From the NCBI GenBank assembly GCA_002104905.1, contig MCFE01000070.1:1-64000 (forward strand): a DNA stretch of 64,000 nt, in the 5' to 3' direction. Both the position numbers and the translations under genes were made by a program. Below, piece by piece: positions 42,825 to 55,793 of this stretch (positions are counted from its first letter, which is position 1; every line of letters begins with the position of its first letter). The stretch is from Basidiobolus meristosporus CBS 931.73 (taxonomy: Eukaryota > Basidiobolomycota > Basidiobolomycetes > Basidiobolales > Basidiobolaceae). A model generated the notes under the pieces. That model was not told the DNA's origin, searched no databases, and saw only the letters and a program-made list of their open reading frames with translations.

Positions 42825-43207
42825 TGTTAAAAGTCTTGATAAAAGAGTTATAGGGGAATAGGGAGTTTAGCTGGTATTGTATTCATTAAAACTTGAACTG
42901 AACTTTATCAAGGCTCCAGCAGCTCTTTATATACATTGTGCCAGATCAATTGATGACTCATTGCATTTCCTAATGTAGTTGTGACTGAAGACTCATTTGA
43001 CTGCATCATCATCACCCAATTATAGGATACCTGATATTTCTATGTCTGAATGATAAGGATCTGCTGATTCATCTGCTGACTAATACTACTCATCTGATAG
43101 ATAACACTGATAAACTGATAGGCTAAACCTAAAATTAATTGATTTGATTAAAGCTGCTCTAATTTAAACATTCAGGTGGTAGATCATCATGGCCATCCAA
43201 AGCAACA
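42825..43207 (-). mobile_element. LTR-C, reverse orientation
   Basis: About 383 bp; on the minus strand it starts TGTTGCTTTGG and has TATATAAAGAGC. It is homologous to 55389-55793 (+) and the partial copy at 51770-51962. Confidence 0.7.
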
Positions 43208-44280
43208 ATTCTCCATTTTCCTGCTGCAGTAGGATTGCTAGTTTACATTGAGTGTACCAGATAGTCCAAATAGAGCTTAGGTATCTACTATCTCCATTTG
43301 GACACCAGTAACTTATTGGCAGTGGGTTTATGTTCAATATCTGGCTCTGAAGATACCAGTAACTGCATTGCCCTTGTTGATCTAGATCTGATGCATGTTA
43401 GTTGCATATCCACAGCTTTCATATTTCCCAGAGTGTTCAGGAACCTAATATAATCATAACATCTCCATTCAGAGATGTTGTTTTCAAATCAGTCTTCTAT
43501 TTAGATCTTGCATAGCTTTTCACAGGTGTAATGATTAATTTATGCCAGCAAGCTCCCTTTAGAAGCCATTTGTCTCAGTATATTGGCAGCTGATAATATT
43601 ACTGCTGTGTGGCCCATAGCTGGGAGCTGCAAGGGATTTAATCTGATTATAATAGCAGGATAACAATTAATCCATGTTGAATTATGTTATCTTACATCAT
43701 TGAGTGCCTAGTAATATATGTGCTGGTGTATGGTAAGCAGAGTACCCCTCAATATATTTTCATATATGTATTCCATAGTATTTATAGAGACTATAGGAAT
43801 ACACTTTTGCAAGGATCTCTGGCATTACTTCTCCCAGTGGTAATAAAATTTCATCTTCTAGATATTGAGATATATTCTCACCACTGTTTCAGGGGCTTAA
43901 TCAAGACCTATGGCTTGTCTATACATAACTTATAGAGCTTCCTGATCATTGATGCTAACAATAGTATCACTGATATATCATATATATCACTCCAAATTTA
44001 ACATGTCTAGGATCACTGATATTTGGCTAATATATATATAGGCTTTATATATCCCTCTGATCCTCAGAGCTTTAACTAGCTAATCTGTGAATTGGTTTCC
44101 ATGTCCACCTATATACTAGGGTAGCTAGGAGCTTCAAAGCTCTTGCATATCATTTCATTTCAAGTGAAAATAGACTTAGGTATTTGCACTGCAGGAACTA
44201 TGGTATTTCATTGACTGAGATAGTATAAGCCAAATCTGGGTAAATGTAGTCTTGCAGGTGGATACAATCCAGATCAATGG
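43208..44280. other. AT-rich decayed repeat sequence
   Basis: No gene or recognisable domain. Composition and setting suggest old retroelement debris. Confidence 0.4.
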
Positions 44281-44701
44281 TTGGGATCCTGCAACAAGGC
44301 TGCCATGATGCCAGCAGCTTGGAACCATTGACCCTCATTCCAATCTCATGACATAGTGGTGGCAGTATTTTGCTGAATCCACTGCTTAAAAGGTAAAGAA
44401 ACTCAATAGTCCTACAACAGTCCTTTGATGGGATTTTGATGGCACTTTCTCAGATCTAAAGCAGCCCACACTTATTTGAGCATACCCCACTGCCAAAAAC
44501 ATCCCATTGTTATATATAGAAGAAAACCTGTCAGTATTTTGATGGCCTTGATGAGAACATATGTTGGCATATTAACAGCAGTATGGCAGCCTACATCTAG
44601 TACTCTACAGTGTAAGCATACCAGATTACCAAATGAAATTTCCTTTTTCTACCACCCCTTGCACCATTCACATATTTTACTATAGAATTGCCTCTCTTTA
44701 T
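44281..44701 (+). repeat. Unclassified repeat, copy 1 (second copy 46700-47130)
   Basis: The 44281-44701 and 46700-47130 stretches align over about 400 bp (shared words such as GGGAACCATTG/GGAACCATTGACC, TGATGGCA, TTACCAAAT, TTTCACTGTATAAT/TTTTACTATAGAAT). Neither has coding capacity. Copy 1 directly abuts the LTR-B at 44702. Confidence 0.5.
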
Positions 44702-45069
44702 TGTTGCAACTTAAGAAATGCTTTTGAAACAAGAAACTTATCAAGAAATAATGATGATATTTGAACTGACTTTTATTCTTAAAAAGCTCAGTATTTATAC
44801 CTTTGTAAAAGTGACACCACTGTGGAACTAAGTAAGGAGAGTTTCTCAACACTCAAGAGCAATCAGTAACTGTTTCAGGGTTGGTACATATTGTTTGGTA
44901 GATGTGCTAATTTGATCCTGACTATAGAGAAATAATGATACAGTGATAGAACTGAAGAAAGTAGCAAATCTATGGCTAAGCATTAGCCCTACAGTGACCA
45001 AAACTAATTTGGAGTTGTTAGGTATACTTTCATCTGCTGAATAGTATCAAATAGTCCAATATTTCAACT
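44702..45069 (-). mobile_element. LTR-B, reverse orientation
   Basis: About 368 bp, from TGTTGCAAC (plus-strand left end) to TTTCAA. On the minus strand it is preceded by the polypurine tract GAGGGGGAGAG at 45080-45069, so it is a 3' LTR. TATAAATAC is present on the minus strand. Confidence 0.75.
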
Positions 45070-45577
45070 CTCCCCCTCAACTAAATAACCACTTGTTCCT
45101 AATTCCTCTTTAAGATTCTCAATTGTGGCATAGCTAGTGGATTTGTCAATATATCTGACACTATTTTGTCAGTTGGGCAGTAAACTAGCTTGACTAATAT
45201 ATTATCTACAGCTTCCCTCACTAAGTGGGGCTGTATATGTACATGCTTAGTTCTGGCATGAGTAGCAGGGTTCCTATCTAGTGAAATACAACAAAATGGA
45301 TCAGATCAAATCACAGCAATTAAGCAGAATTCTGATAGCTACTAGGTACCATAACTACAGTACTGGAATACTCTGGGGCAGCTAATAAGCAATAATGTAA
45401 TAGTCATAGTGATTTGGATTGGGGTAGGGATCTGACTGACAGATGCTCTACCCCTGGATATGTATATCTTCATGCTGTTGCAGCTATTATTTGGAATTGC
45501 AAGAAGCAACCAACTGTGGCCCTATCTACAAGTGCAGCTGAGGATATTGCAGCTTGTCAAGCAAATAAGAATGCTAT
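45070..45577. pseudogene. Copia RNase H relics, two orientations
   Basis: 45070 to about 45290 is the end of a minus-strand family-B RNase H region preceding its 3' LTR. From about 45330 the plus strand encodes RNase H (DWGRDLTDRCSTPGYVYLHA, KKQPTVALSTSAAEDIAACQ). That frame stops at the LTR-B starting at 45578, after only part of the domain. Confidence 0.7.
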
Positions 45578-45925
45578 TGTTAAAATATTGGACTATTTGG
45601 TATCATTCAGCAGCTGAAAGCTTACTTAACAATTTGAGGCTGGTCATTGGTCACTGTAGGACTAATTTACAGCCCCAAATTTGCCAGTTTCTTCAGAACT
45701 ATGATTCTTTGATTATTCCCCTATATTAAAGATAAAATTTACATATTTACCAAAGCGTATGTACTAACCCTGAAACTGTTGCAGAATGCTCATGAATGTG
45801 AAGAAACCCTCCTTACTTGGTGTTACAGCTGTGTTATTTCTACAAAGGTAAAATTAATTACCCTCTTTTTGAATAAACAATATTTCACCTATTATCACTA
45901 TTTCTTGATAAGTTGCTGACATCCT
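45578..45925 (+). mobile_element. LTR-B, forward orientation, joined to truncated RNase H
   Basis: Starts TGTTAAAATATTGG directly after ATGCTAT of the RNase H fragment. The same junction occurs, in opposite orientation, at 48142/48143. No polypurine tract intervenes. Confidence 0.75.
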
Positions 45926-46699
45926 AATTACCATTTAATTTGCATTACCTAACCTGCTGCAATCAAGCAGGATGTGTTTGACCTGTTCCATGAGCACTAC
46001 ACTGGATTCAAACATGCAAACACATTCTAGGCTAACATTGGTATATTGAGAACATATCTTAAGAGCTGCAGAAACTACCAAAGGCACAAAAACAAGAGTG
46101 CTATGGCTAAAAACCAATGGCTACCTGATGAGCCTGTTACAAGCAGGACCAAAAGCTCTGAATAGATGCAAAATAATTGTCATGTAGCTGGAAGAGTGTC
46201 TATACAAAACAAGCAGGTGGACACAGATGCAACTGCACAATATTTATCAAGAAATTATGGTTACAATCAAATAGCACTCCATCAAAGTTACTGTAAAAGA
46301 CCTGGCAATGATAAAACCAGCAGATTCCTCAGCATCCTGTTTCTATTGGGGCTGAAAGCTCAAAGCAAGCAGCAAAGAAATATCATCTGGCCAGAAGAAT
46401 GCCAGTAGGGAACAACAAGGCAAAAGCATATGAGCAGGTGTTGCATTTATCAGCAAAAAAATGGCGTTCAATAAAGGAAGCACTCAGACAAGGTAGCAGT
46501 GAGTGACATGGCAGCAATAAAGGAAAAGGTGAGCAGAAAAAGTCTACCTCAGTTGGAAACTGGAAACATAGGAAAAAGCTGCAGCTCTTGCCAATTAACA
46601 CCTTAAGCCTGGAACAGGCTTGATTCCATCATAGCCAACAAAAATTACCAACACCCAACTAAAAATAAATATATGGTCCTATGGATTTATCTAATCCAG
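45926..46699. repeat. Retroelement-derived repeat with short internal units
   Basis: No gene. 46160-46610 shares sequence with 52590-53000 and, inverted, with 59440-59880 (words such as GAAGCACTCAGRCAARGTAGCA and CCAGTAGGRAACAA). It is probably the non-coding part of a gypsy-like element. Confidence 0.45.
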
Positions 46700-47775
46700 A
46701 TGAACCATCAGGATCCATGATGAAGCTGTCATAATGATGGCAGCTGGGAACCATTGGCCCTCTAAATAATCTTATGACAGGATTGTGATGGCAATTTGCC
46801 AAATATAATGCCAAATAGATTTAAGAACTTGATGGTGCTTGACAGTCCCTGGACAATAGTTGTATGGCATTTTTACAGTTTTAATGCCTTCTACGCTTAT
46901 TTGAACACACCTTACTGGTCAATATATCCAACTGTTTTATATGGCCAGCAACTTGACAATGTTCTGATGGCCTTATTGCAGACCTTTGCAGGCGTTATAA
47001 TGGCATTATAGCAGCCCAAAGCTAGTTTTGTGTAATACTACCATACTAATTTACCAAATAGTATTCCCTTTTTGTACCTCCCCTTGTGCCATTTGTATAT
47101 TTCACTGTATAATCACTCTTCTTTGTTGGCTTATCCACTACTACCTTGGGTTTTCTAGATATTGTCAGAATTGTAAGAAACTGTGGCCTTCTACTTACAA
47201 ACTCATTCATAAGTGCTCCCCCAAGGCTATAGACTTGTTCCATCATTCCAGCTGATCATAGTGCCCAATAGTGCCATGGCATGCCAGATGGTGCCTGAAT
47301 ATGCCACAGAGTGCCAGAGGGTGCCATACAATGCCAATTTGGGATCAAAATTGACATGCATATGAACCTAAAATATCAAATTAATAACAAAATATACAAC
47401 ACTTTCTGACACTATGATCAATGGCACAATGGAACAAGTCTAATGGACATATGTATACCACCTCAGCTGTATGGCTTTTTGGTGTGATACATCCAAAGTG
47501 GCCATTGACCGTATTTTACTGGTAGTTATAGATTGTCAAGCATCTGCTTGGTTGCTACCACTAATGCCATCAATACCTCCCAAATATCTGCCAAGAGCAT
47601 TTTGTATTAAGCCAATACGTCCTTCTTCCTGCTGAACTTTTGTCCCTGTTATAGGTCACCATTTGCTCTTGTTTGTGCGGGTTCTGTACTAAATGATGTA
47701 GACATTGGCTTGTAACAAAAGGAACATTGCATTCTTTGGTGAAGTAATCTTCATAGATTATTTGCTTGTTGTGTC
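46700..47775 (+). repeat. Unclassified repeat, copy 2, plus foldback and other debris
   Basis: 46700-47130 is the second copy of the repeat at 44281. 47250-47340 contains GTGCC-rich words like those of the foldback arms but does not form a full hairpin. 47600-47720 matches, inverted, part of 61790-61900. No intact gene. Confidence 0.45.
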
Positions 47776-48142
47776 TGTTGCAATTTAACAAGTGATTTGG
47801 ATATAAGGAACCTATCAAAAATAGTGATAATGGTTGAACTATTTTTATTCAAAAAGAAGCTCAGTATTCATACCTATGTGGAAGTAATACAACTGTAACA
47901 CTAAGTAAGGAGAGCTTCTCAACATTCAGGAGCACTCTGTAACAGTTTCAAGGTTGGCATATATTGTTCAGTAGAAGTGTTAATTTGATAATGACTATAG
48001 GGGAATAATCAAAAGATCTTAGATCTGAAGAAACTGGCAAAGTTAGAGCTTTAGGTGACCCCTACAGTGACCAAGACTAGTACAGAATTGTCAAGTAAGT
48101 TTTTAGCTGCTGAACAATACCAAATAGTTCAATATTTCAACA
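47776..48142 (-). mobile_element. LTR-B, reverse orientation (367 bp)
   Basis: Complete family-B LTR, TGTTGAAATATTG...AAATTGCAACA on the minus strand. It abuts the truncated RNase H at 48143 with the same junction as at 45577/45578. Confidence 0.85.
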
Positions 48143-51100
48143 ATAGCATTCTTATTTGCTTGACAACCTGCAATATACTCAGCTGCACTTGTAGATAGGG
48201 CCACAGTTGGTTGCTTCTTGCAAATCCAAGTATTAGCTGCACCAGCATAAAGATTATATAGCTGGTGGTTGAGCATCTGTCAATCAGATCCCTACCCCAA
48301 TCTGAAGCACTACAACTGTCAGATTCTTGCCCATTTGCTGCCCTTGAGTATAACAGAACTATATTTATAGTGCCTGGTAGATATCTGAAAGTATGCTTAA
48401 CTACTGTGATTTGATCTGATCCATAATTTCTCATAAGTTGACCAACTATTGCAACTATCACTGCAACATTTGGTCATGTAGACAACATCTAGTACATCAG
48501 GCTACCAACCATTGATTGATAGGGAAGGTTTTGGCTCACAGTTAAGCCTTTCTCACCTAAAACTGGTTGAGATTTGCACAGTGTCAGGTTATTATCCTTG
48601 GCGGTACCTTCAGGCTTGCAAATTTCTATTTAGCAGCAGCAAGAATATTTCTGAAGTACTTAGACTGATTTAGCACAATACCTGTGTTGGTATGTCAAGT
48701 TTGACTGCAATTTCAAGAGAATGGCTCAATTTTCTGAGATCTTTCATCTCATATATGCCAAGGAGATCTCATTTTGTCTGTTTGAGTGCCTTCCGGTCAC
48801 TTCCAGCTATTATTACGTCTATCACATAAAGAACCTAGATGATCATACCCATTTTAAGCTGTTTCACATAAATACTGTGATATATGGTGCTACAAATGAA
48901 CTCAATCTTCTCATGATCTATTTCAATCTTGTTAAACTTTCATTTAGGTGCCTGCTTAAGCCCATACAGCACTTTTCTAAGTCTGCACATCTTAGGGAGC
49001 CATTTGGATTGGTAAAACATCTGGTTTCTCAATATATATATAGTTTCTGGCAGATCCCTATTTAGAAAGGCCATATCATGTCCACTTGGTGTATATCTAC
49101 ACTGTCTAGAGCTGCAAGGGCTAGAACTGCCCAAATGGAGCTAAGCTTGGCAACCAAGGCAAATGTTTCCTCAAAGTCTATGCCCTGAATATGCAAATAG
49201 TCTTTAGCCACCAGCCAAGACTTGTGCTTATCAATGTTACCACTTGAGGTTGTTTTGATCTTGTAGAGCCATCTACATCTTGTTGGCTTTCTCCCATTTG
49301 GTAAATGTACCAGTACTCATGTTTTTACCCTGATTAGAGATTAGTACTCCTCCTGCATGGCTTGTAGTGGCATCTGGACTTTGCATTGCCTGTTCTGGAT
49401 TCTGAGATTTGGCACATAAGGCAAGATAAGCATCTTCATGAGCAATGCATGTCTGCCACCAGGATCCAGGAGTTTTTTCTATTCTGGTAGATCTCCCAGC
49501 TGGGAAAATATGCCCTGATCTGGAACTGGTAGAACTATCTTCTGCATCTGGCTGAATGAGGTATGTATCTTCTTCATTAGTGTTGGTTGTGTTGTCAGGC
49601 ATCTAGCCAATGCTTTCAGTGGCTTTCTGATCTAAATTCTTCTCAAATAGAATGTTGCAGCTGTTGGTCAGCCTCTGTATATTGCCATCAAACACTCTAG
49701 AGCCTTTAGTATCCTTGCAATACCCGAAAAAATTCCCTTTTCTACTCTGTAGTTTCAATTTGGTCATTTTTTGTCAGATATGTGATAAAAACTTTGCTGC
49801 CAAGGATCCTGAGATGCTGAAGGTGTGGTTTTTTTGTATATGCTTCAAAGGGTGTAGAGTCATTGAGTGCTGGTGTTAATTATCTATTCTTGATTTGTAC
49901 TGCATTAGCAACAGATTCAGCCCAAAACTTGTAGTCCTTTCCCTTATCATGTAGTATAGATTTTCCCTCTTGTACTACTGTTCTATTTGCATGTTCTGCT
50001 ACTCCATTTTGTTGTGGAGTATGTGGAACAATGGTCTGTTGAAGTATACCTGTAAATAAGCAATTCTTTGCCAACTTTTTTGAGGAATATTCCCTCCATT
50101 GCCACTTCAAAGTACCTTCCATTTACACCCAGATTGTGTTTCTACCATGTTTTTGAAGTGCTTAAACGTCTTCAAAGCCTCATCCTTTCTCTTGAGGAAG
50201 TACCCCCATACATATCTTGTCTTGTCATCAATAAACATCACAAAGTATCTCTTGGCTCCAAAGGACAGTGTTCCCATAGGCCCACATATGTCTGATTGCA
50301 CAATAGCAAATATTTAGGTTGTGTTAGCACCTCCTGAGCTCCAGAAACAATGCTTAGCTTGTTTGTCATGTGATAGACCCTTACAGACACTTAATCTAAT
50401 TGGAATTGAGTGATTTAGGCCCAAAACAAACTGATTAATTATCCATTGGCTCATTTTCTGTTCTTTACTGTGTCCTAGCCTCCTATGCCATGTATCCCAG
50501 TTAGTTTCAACAGTTTTGGAAATATTGACATACTCCAGTACAATAACTTTGCATTGTAACCTGTAATATGATGATCTCTGCTTTCTGAAGCTATTTTTTG
50601 CCAATTTCCACTCAGTATTGCACAGCTCAACTTAGTAAAAGCAAACTTCAGTCCCTGAGCAGTTGCTTGACTGACTCAGAGCAGGTTGTTAGCTATTCCC
50701 GGCCCACAGAGTCCCTCAGTCAGTTTAGCTGTTGTTGCCCCTAAGATATCACTAATATTTAGCTGTATCAACCCACTGGCAGTGGCATCCAGTGCAGAGT
50801 TGTCTCCAAGATAATCCTTTCCTATGGGAATAGTCTTGAAGTTGCTGAGCCACTCCTTTATACCTGAAATATGCTGTGATGCTACAGGGTCAATGTATCA
50901 TTTGTTACTTCAATCACTTGCATTCTCTTGGACTGTCTAAAAAACTGCCCATTTGTATTTACATAATATGCCTGTTCTAGTTTCTGGTTTTTGTCTGCTT
51001 GTTCCTTACTGCATTTCTTGTCCAGTGTCCTGGCTCTGTATAGTAGTTACAGCAATCAGGTTTCTTTGATTTTGCTGCTTTCCATTCCATTTTTTTGCAT

Positions 51101-51720
51101 TTTTGAGCTATACAAAGTGTTATCTTAAATTTTCTCTACTTGATCATATTGTCCAAGTTCTTCATGGAGGAGTTTTTCTTTGACATAGACTAAAGTCAAA
51201 TTGTTTTTTCTGCATTCAGAAGAAAGTATGAGTGGATCATACTTGTCTGGTAAGCTGTACGCATATAGAGTATCTTTTCTTCAGTTCTTCTGCAAGTGTC
51301 TCCATTCTGGTAATGAGTTGTAGCACATCATCATCTGGCATCTTCCTCATATTGAACAAATTTTGTTTCAAATCAAGCATGCTTGACACAGACTCTGCTC
51401 TAAGGATCTTCTACATGGATTCACATGCTGCTTTGGCAGTAGTTGAAGCATGAATTTGTCCAATGAAGGAATCTTGAACATTAATGCATATGGCATTAAA
51501 GGCATTTCCCTCCTTCTCTGGAAGCTTCTCCATTTATTATGCTGCTCCTTTGGGCTCAATTTCTTCTCCTGTTACTATATATCAAAGCCTTCTGTCCTGT
51601 AGGTGGATCTTCCTCTTGAATCTCCAAAGTCTGTGGCTGATCCTATCACACCTCTCCTGTACAAGGAAAGTGATTGTATTGTTCTATTTGCTAGTAAAAG
51701 TCATCATTGGGATTGACTAA
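48143..51720 (-). pseudogene. Family-B copia element with gag to RNase H order, decayed
   Basis: On the minus strand: gag about 51720-51230 (EEKLPEKEGNAFNAICINVQ-like, SMLDLKQ region), a knuckle region near 51050, protease-like near 50900, and integrase from 50604 to 49880 (SDICGPMGTLSFGAKRYFV then FIDDKTRYVWGYFLKRK and FTGILQQTIVPHTPQQNGVA). A spacer follows at 49602-49273, then RT (49134-48500, MAFLNRDLPETIY, LRKVLYGLKQAPK) and RNase H (48461-48143, ASDWGRDLIDRCST). All main domains can be recognised, but stops and frameshifts break each one. RNase H is truncated at the LTR. Confidence 0.78.
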
Positions 51721-51769
51721 GGCAATTGGGACTCATATCCTGCTTCAATTTCAAACTGATTTGAGCACA

Positions 51770-51962
51770 AGGCTTTGATGCCATCACATGAGTCATCAGC
51801 CACAGCCTACATTAGGAAATACAATTAGTCAGCAACTAATCTGGCAAAATGTATATAAGGAGCTGCTGGAACCTCAATAAAAATCAGTTCAAGTTTTAGT
51901 GAATACAATACTAGCTAAGCTCCCTATTCCTCTACAACTCTTATACCAAGAGTTGTAAAAAA
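51770..51962 (+). mobile_element. Partial LTR-C, forward orientation
   Basis: The 3' half of LTR-C, containing TATATAAGGAGC and AATAAA. It matches 55600-55793. Confidence 0.65.
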
Positions 51963-52589
51963 TGAGGCAATTGGATGAGGTGGCTAATAGAATAGATGCA
52001 ATGGCTTAGAGAAATCAGGCAATAGTACAGAGGTGGGATGAGTTGACAGTATATTTAGAGCAGCCAATGTCCAAGGTCAGTGTGCAGTATCTCTGCATCA
52101 AAGAAGGAACACAAGTAGCCCAATCTTACTAACCAGAGTTGAGCCATTTGCTAATTTAACTGCCAAGGAAAACCATACAAGCTTTAAAGCACAATAGCAG
52201 AGCCCAAAGACAAAGATTACAAAAGAATCCATCTTTACATTAGGGGGAGATAATGTGATATTTATATCACGGTGTAAGATTAAAAGACATTGACAATCTG
52301 CAAAGATTCTGAGTGCAATGATGAGGAGTATGCTAATATTGAAGTGGCCATAAGAGTCTAGCATTTCATCATCCCAATGCTGGCATACCATGAAGCCATC
52401 AGAGACACAAGGTCAAGCAGAATGCACTATATCTTTCAATGATCATTATCCTGCATTTAAACAAGCAAGTGAACTATAGACAAGCATTGGTATGCTCAGA
52501 AGGTACCTCAAGAGTGGCAGAAACTATCAAAGGCAGAAGAACAGGGGTGCCAGGGCTAAAAGCCAGTGACTTCCTCAGCAAACTGTCAC
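51963..52589 (+). pseudogene. Gypsy-like gag start and a polypurine/LTR junction
   Basis: Directly after the LTR-C end a frame begins MRQLDEVANRIDAMA, matching the minus-strand frame ADRIDAMAWRNQGVVQKQDE near 60400-60330. At about 52241-52260 a polypurine tract (TTAGGGGGAGATAA) is followed by TGTGATATTT, which could be the start of a further LTR family. No intact gene. Confidence 0.45.
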
Positions 52590-53980
52590 AGGCTTGGCTG
52601 ACAGCTTGATATAAGCAGAAAAGAAACATCAGGCAGCCAGGATATTGCCAGTAAGAAACAAGCAGGCAGAAACAGGCTCTCCAGTGCAGCATTCATCAAG
52701 AAGAAAACATAGGCTCAGTACAGGAAGCACTCAGGCAAAGTAGCAATGAAGGACCTAGCTGTAATAAAACCATCAGCTCCCTCAGATGCCTGTTATTAAC
52801 TGGATTGAAAGATCAAAATGAATGCCAAAGAAATGTCTGGTGGCTGGAGGATTTTCTGTAGGAGACATGCAGACAGCAACAGATGCACCAGAGCAGCTTT
52901 TGTCAAGGAGAAGTAGGGTAGAATACAAGAAGCACTGTGTCAATATAGCAGTGAAAAACCTAGCAGTGACATAGTCAAAGTTGATGGGGCAAAAGTCTAC
53001 CAAAGCCAGAGACAGAGAAATCTGAGACAAAACTGCAGGTCTCAGCAAATAGTGCAATTGGCCCAGAGAATGCTGAGTCCCATCATAGTGGAGAGATATT
53101 ACCAACAAGACAACAGCTATTTTTGCAAGGGGTGGAAGTGCAGCCAGTTGAGCCACACTCCAGTGAGTTAGATAAGTTTGCAGAGAAAATTAATTTGTCC
53201 ATCACTACCTCTGCATCCTGCAATACAGATGATGTGGAGATCTTACTGACAGACAAAGTAACAACATCAAGAGCTTATAATAAGCTCACAAAACTATCAT
53301 AAGGCCTACAATAAAATTTTGGAACGCCATTAAGGACACCAAGAGGTTACAGCACTTCTTTCAGTGCAGTACTCCAGATAATGCACTTGATTATTGTAAA
53401 AATCTATTGCAAAACTGGCAGATGTAGTGCGTGAGCCTGCAGTACTAGCTGAAGACAAAGAAGTATGGGAACCAGTGAATGAACAATGACATAAAGCCAT
53501 ATAGTTCCCTCAAAAGTTATGAAAAATGGGCTACAGCAGAAATACTTATTGAAAGGTGAACTATATGAAGTTACTTGTTGAGTGTGGGGTGGAACCTAAT
53601 ATTGGTGTATGGTAGAGGGACTTGCCAAAGTTAGAGAAATAGGCAATTAAGGTATGCTGAAGTTTCAATCAAAATAAACTAATTTATATATATGAAAAGT
53701 AAGAAAATCAGTTGAGTGAGATAGTAAGCAGTGTGAAAAAGCGGCAATAGCTAAGCAATGTACACACCCATAGAAGGTAATTGAGTGTTGGGGCTCTGAA
53801 ATTGAGAAAATGGGCTGAAAGTCAATTGAAAGCCACTTACATATTGTATTCATGAAAAATTTTTACCAAGTTGTTCATGAGATCTGAAGCAGAATGATTT
53901 TCTTTTGGTATTTGCATATTATTCTGCCAGGATCAATACCTTGTGGGCACAAAATTTTAATTTTGTATTGGTCTTTTGAT
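52590..53980. repeat. Internal tandem repeats and debris of a gypsy-like element
   Basis: Two diverged direct copies of a roughly 200-bp unit (about 52590-52790 and 52790-53000), sharing words such as CCAAAGAAA/GAAACATCAG, GCAGGCAGAAACAG/GCAGACAGCAACAG and GAAGCACT. The rest, to 53980, is AT-rich without a recognisable domain. Confidence 0.4.
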
Positions 53981-55388
53981 GGGTTCCTCACAAGTACTTC
54001 TCTTAGGGGACATCAGATGATCATGAAAATCAAATCTCAAGCTTAACAATATTCAGGATTGAATCCTAGCAAAACAATGGTATTTACTTATTGTTGGATG
54101 CTTCTGTAATACCAGTCAAGCCTGAATTAGAGTCTGAGAATATCCCTGAAGTGGATATACAAGTAACACAAAGCTGGTATCCAATGGGGCTAAACATGGC
54201 TTGTATCACTACATCATCAATGAGAAAGTGTAGCCTATGCCTATTTAGTCCATATAAGTAAGTATAAGACTCTAAAGGAGACCCTAAATAGCCCTCAAAC
54301 AAGGTTTCAAAGATCTGCAAAGACTGAGTAACATCAAGCACTGATGGGAAATCAAGTTTAGGACTCAGTAAATATACTAATTGGTCACAAATAAATTTGA
54401 CACAGATAGTGCTGATAGTATAACTGAAAGATAAATGCCATACTTGTGGCTATACAATACTTGCAAAGAATGGGACTGTAATGCACTGAGCCTTTGTACC
54501 AGTAGCTAAGCTTAATTCCATCAGACCAACATAGGCTATGGTTGCCAGATATATATTTTCTATGCACCAATTGAATATTAAGACTGCATTGTGAATGATT
54601 AACCTGATAAGACCATGTGTGAGCAAGCCTGATGGATTGACTGATCAAGATAGCACCCACATAGTCTGCAAGCTCAGAAAATCCCTGTATGTGGCCAAAA
54701 AATCATCAATGCCCTGGAATTGCAAAATAAATCCATACTTGCTAGCTTTAAGTTCCAAAAGAAGTTGCACTTATAGCAGTTTCTGCTATATGTCTGGTGG
54801 AGCAGATCCAGCTATATGGCTATTGCTGGAATTTTCACTCTGCAGAATAGTAACAACAAAGGGCTTAGTACAGTCTAGGTAGGTTAAGGTGGGAGCTTGT
54901 GGATGCAGTTCTCAGCACAACTCCAAGGCTTGGCCATAATTCTTGTTCTAGGCTGAGGGAAGATTAGGACTATGGTACAATGCCTTGAAAGGGGCACTGA
55001 GTGAGAACATGAGTGGTATGTGCTCACTGAATTAGTTATATACTCCAACACAATCTTAAAGTTGCTTAGCACCAGTAGTTTTTGCCTATTTAGGAATATT
55101 AAACAGTATAAGAGGTTCTAGTTGGCAGCCAGCTGGTATGACTATAAATCAAAGTAGAGTAGTTTTGAGGCAAGCAAAACTGCAATTTTCAGCACTGCAA
55201 ATTGGTCCAGCAGTGTGGTGATGTAGCAGTAAGCCTAGGGGTAGCTACACCACCCAAAATGTGAGGGGTCTAATGGGTACAATAAAATCTGGGTCCAAAC
55301 TGCTGGCATCTTAATCATTATAGTAATATGGCAAAAGCTCCCACTTCTAGCTTCCTGAAAGCTCCAAGTGTTTCCAGCAGCCTCTGTG
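53981..55388 (+). pseudogene. Copia integrase-end and reverse-transcriptase relic
   Basis: About 54000-54080 matches the end of the integrase region at 41160-41240. LKETLNSPQTRFQRSAKTE near 54270 marks the RT start, and VCKLRKSLYVAKKSSMPWN near 54665-54720 is the motif preceding the RT palm in copia. Every frame is interrupted. Confidence 0.65.
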
Positions 55389-55793
55389 TGTTGTGTCCAC
55401 TACCCTGAAAGGCTTCTTGATGGCATGTTATGATCTGCTGCTTGAATATGTAAGTTAGATCAGTTTTTAGTCAAATCAATTAGTATATGTTTAGGTTATC
55501 ACTATAACAGTATTATCTACAAAATCAGTAGCATTAGACAGCAAATGAATCAGCAGATCCTTATCAGACAGAAATAGATATATTAAGTAGGATCTTATTG
55601 GGTGATGAAGATGCAAGCAAATGAGTTATCAGCCACAACCTACATTAGGAAATACAATTAGTCAGCAATTGATTTGACAAAATGTATATAAGGAGCATCT
55701 GGAACCTCAATAAAGACCAGTTCAAGTTTTAGTGAATACAATACTAGCTAAACTCCCTATTCCTCTACAACTCTTATAACAAGACTTGTAACA
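55389..55793 (+). mobile_element. LTR-C, forward orientation (405 bp)
   Basis: TGTTGTGTCC...CTTGTAACA, with TATATAAGGAGC near 55687 and AATAAA near 55715, the expected promoter and poly(A) order. Confidence 0.75.

Noticed and set aside
47245-47470. A further foldback element
   Set aside because: GTGCC-rich words recall the foldback arms, but no matching inverted arm could be traced; at best a fragment.
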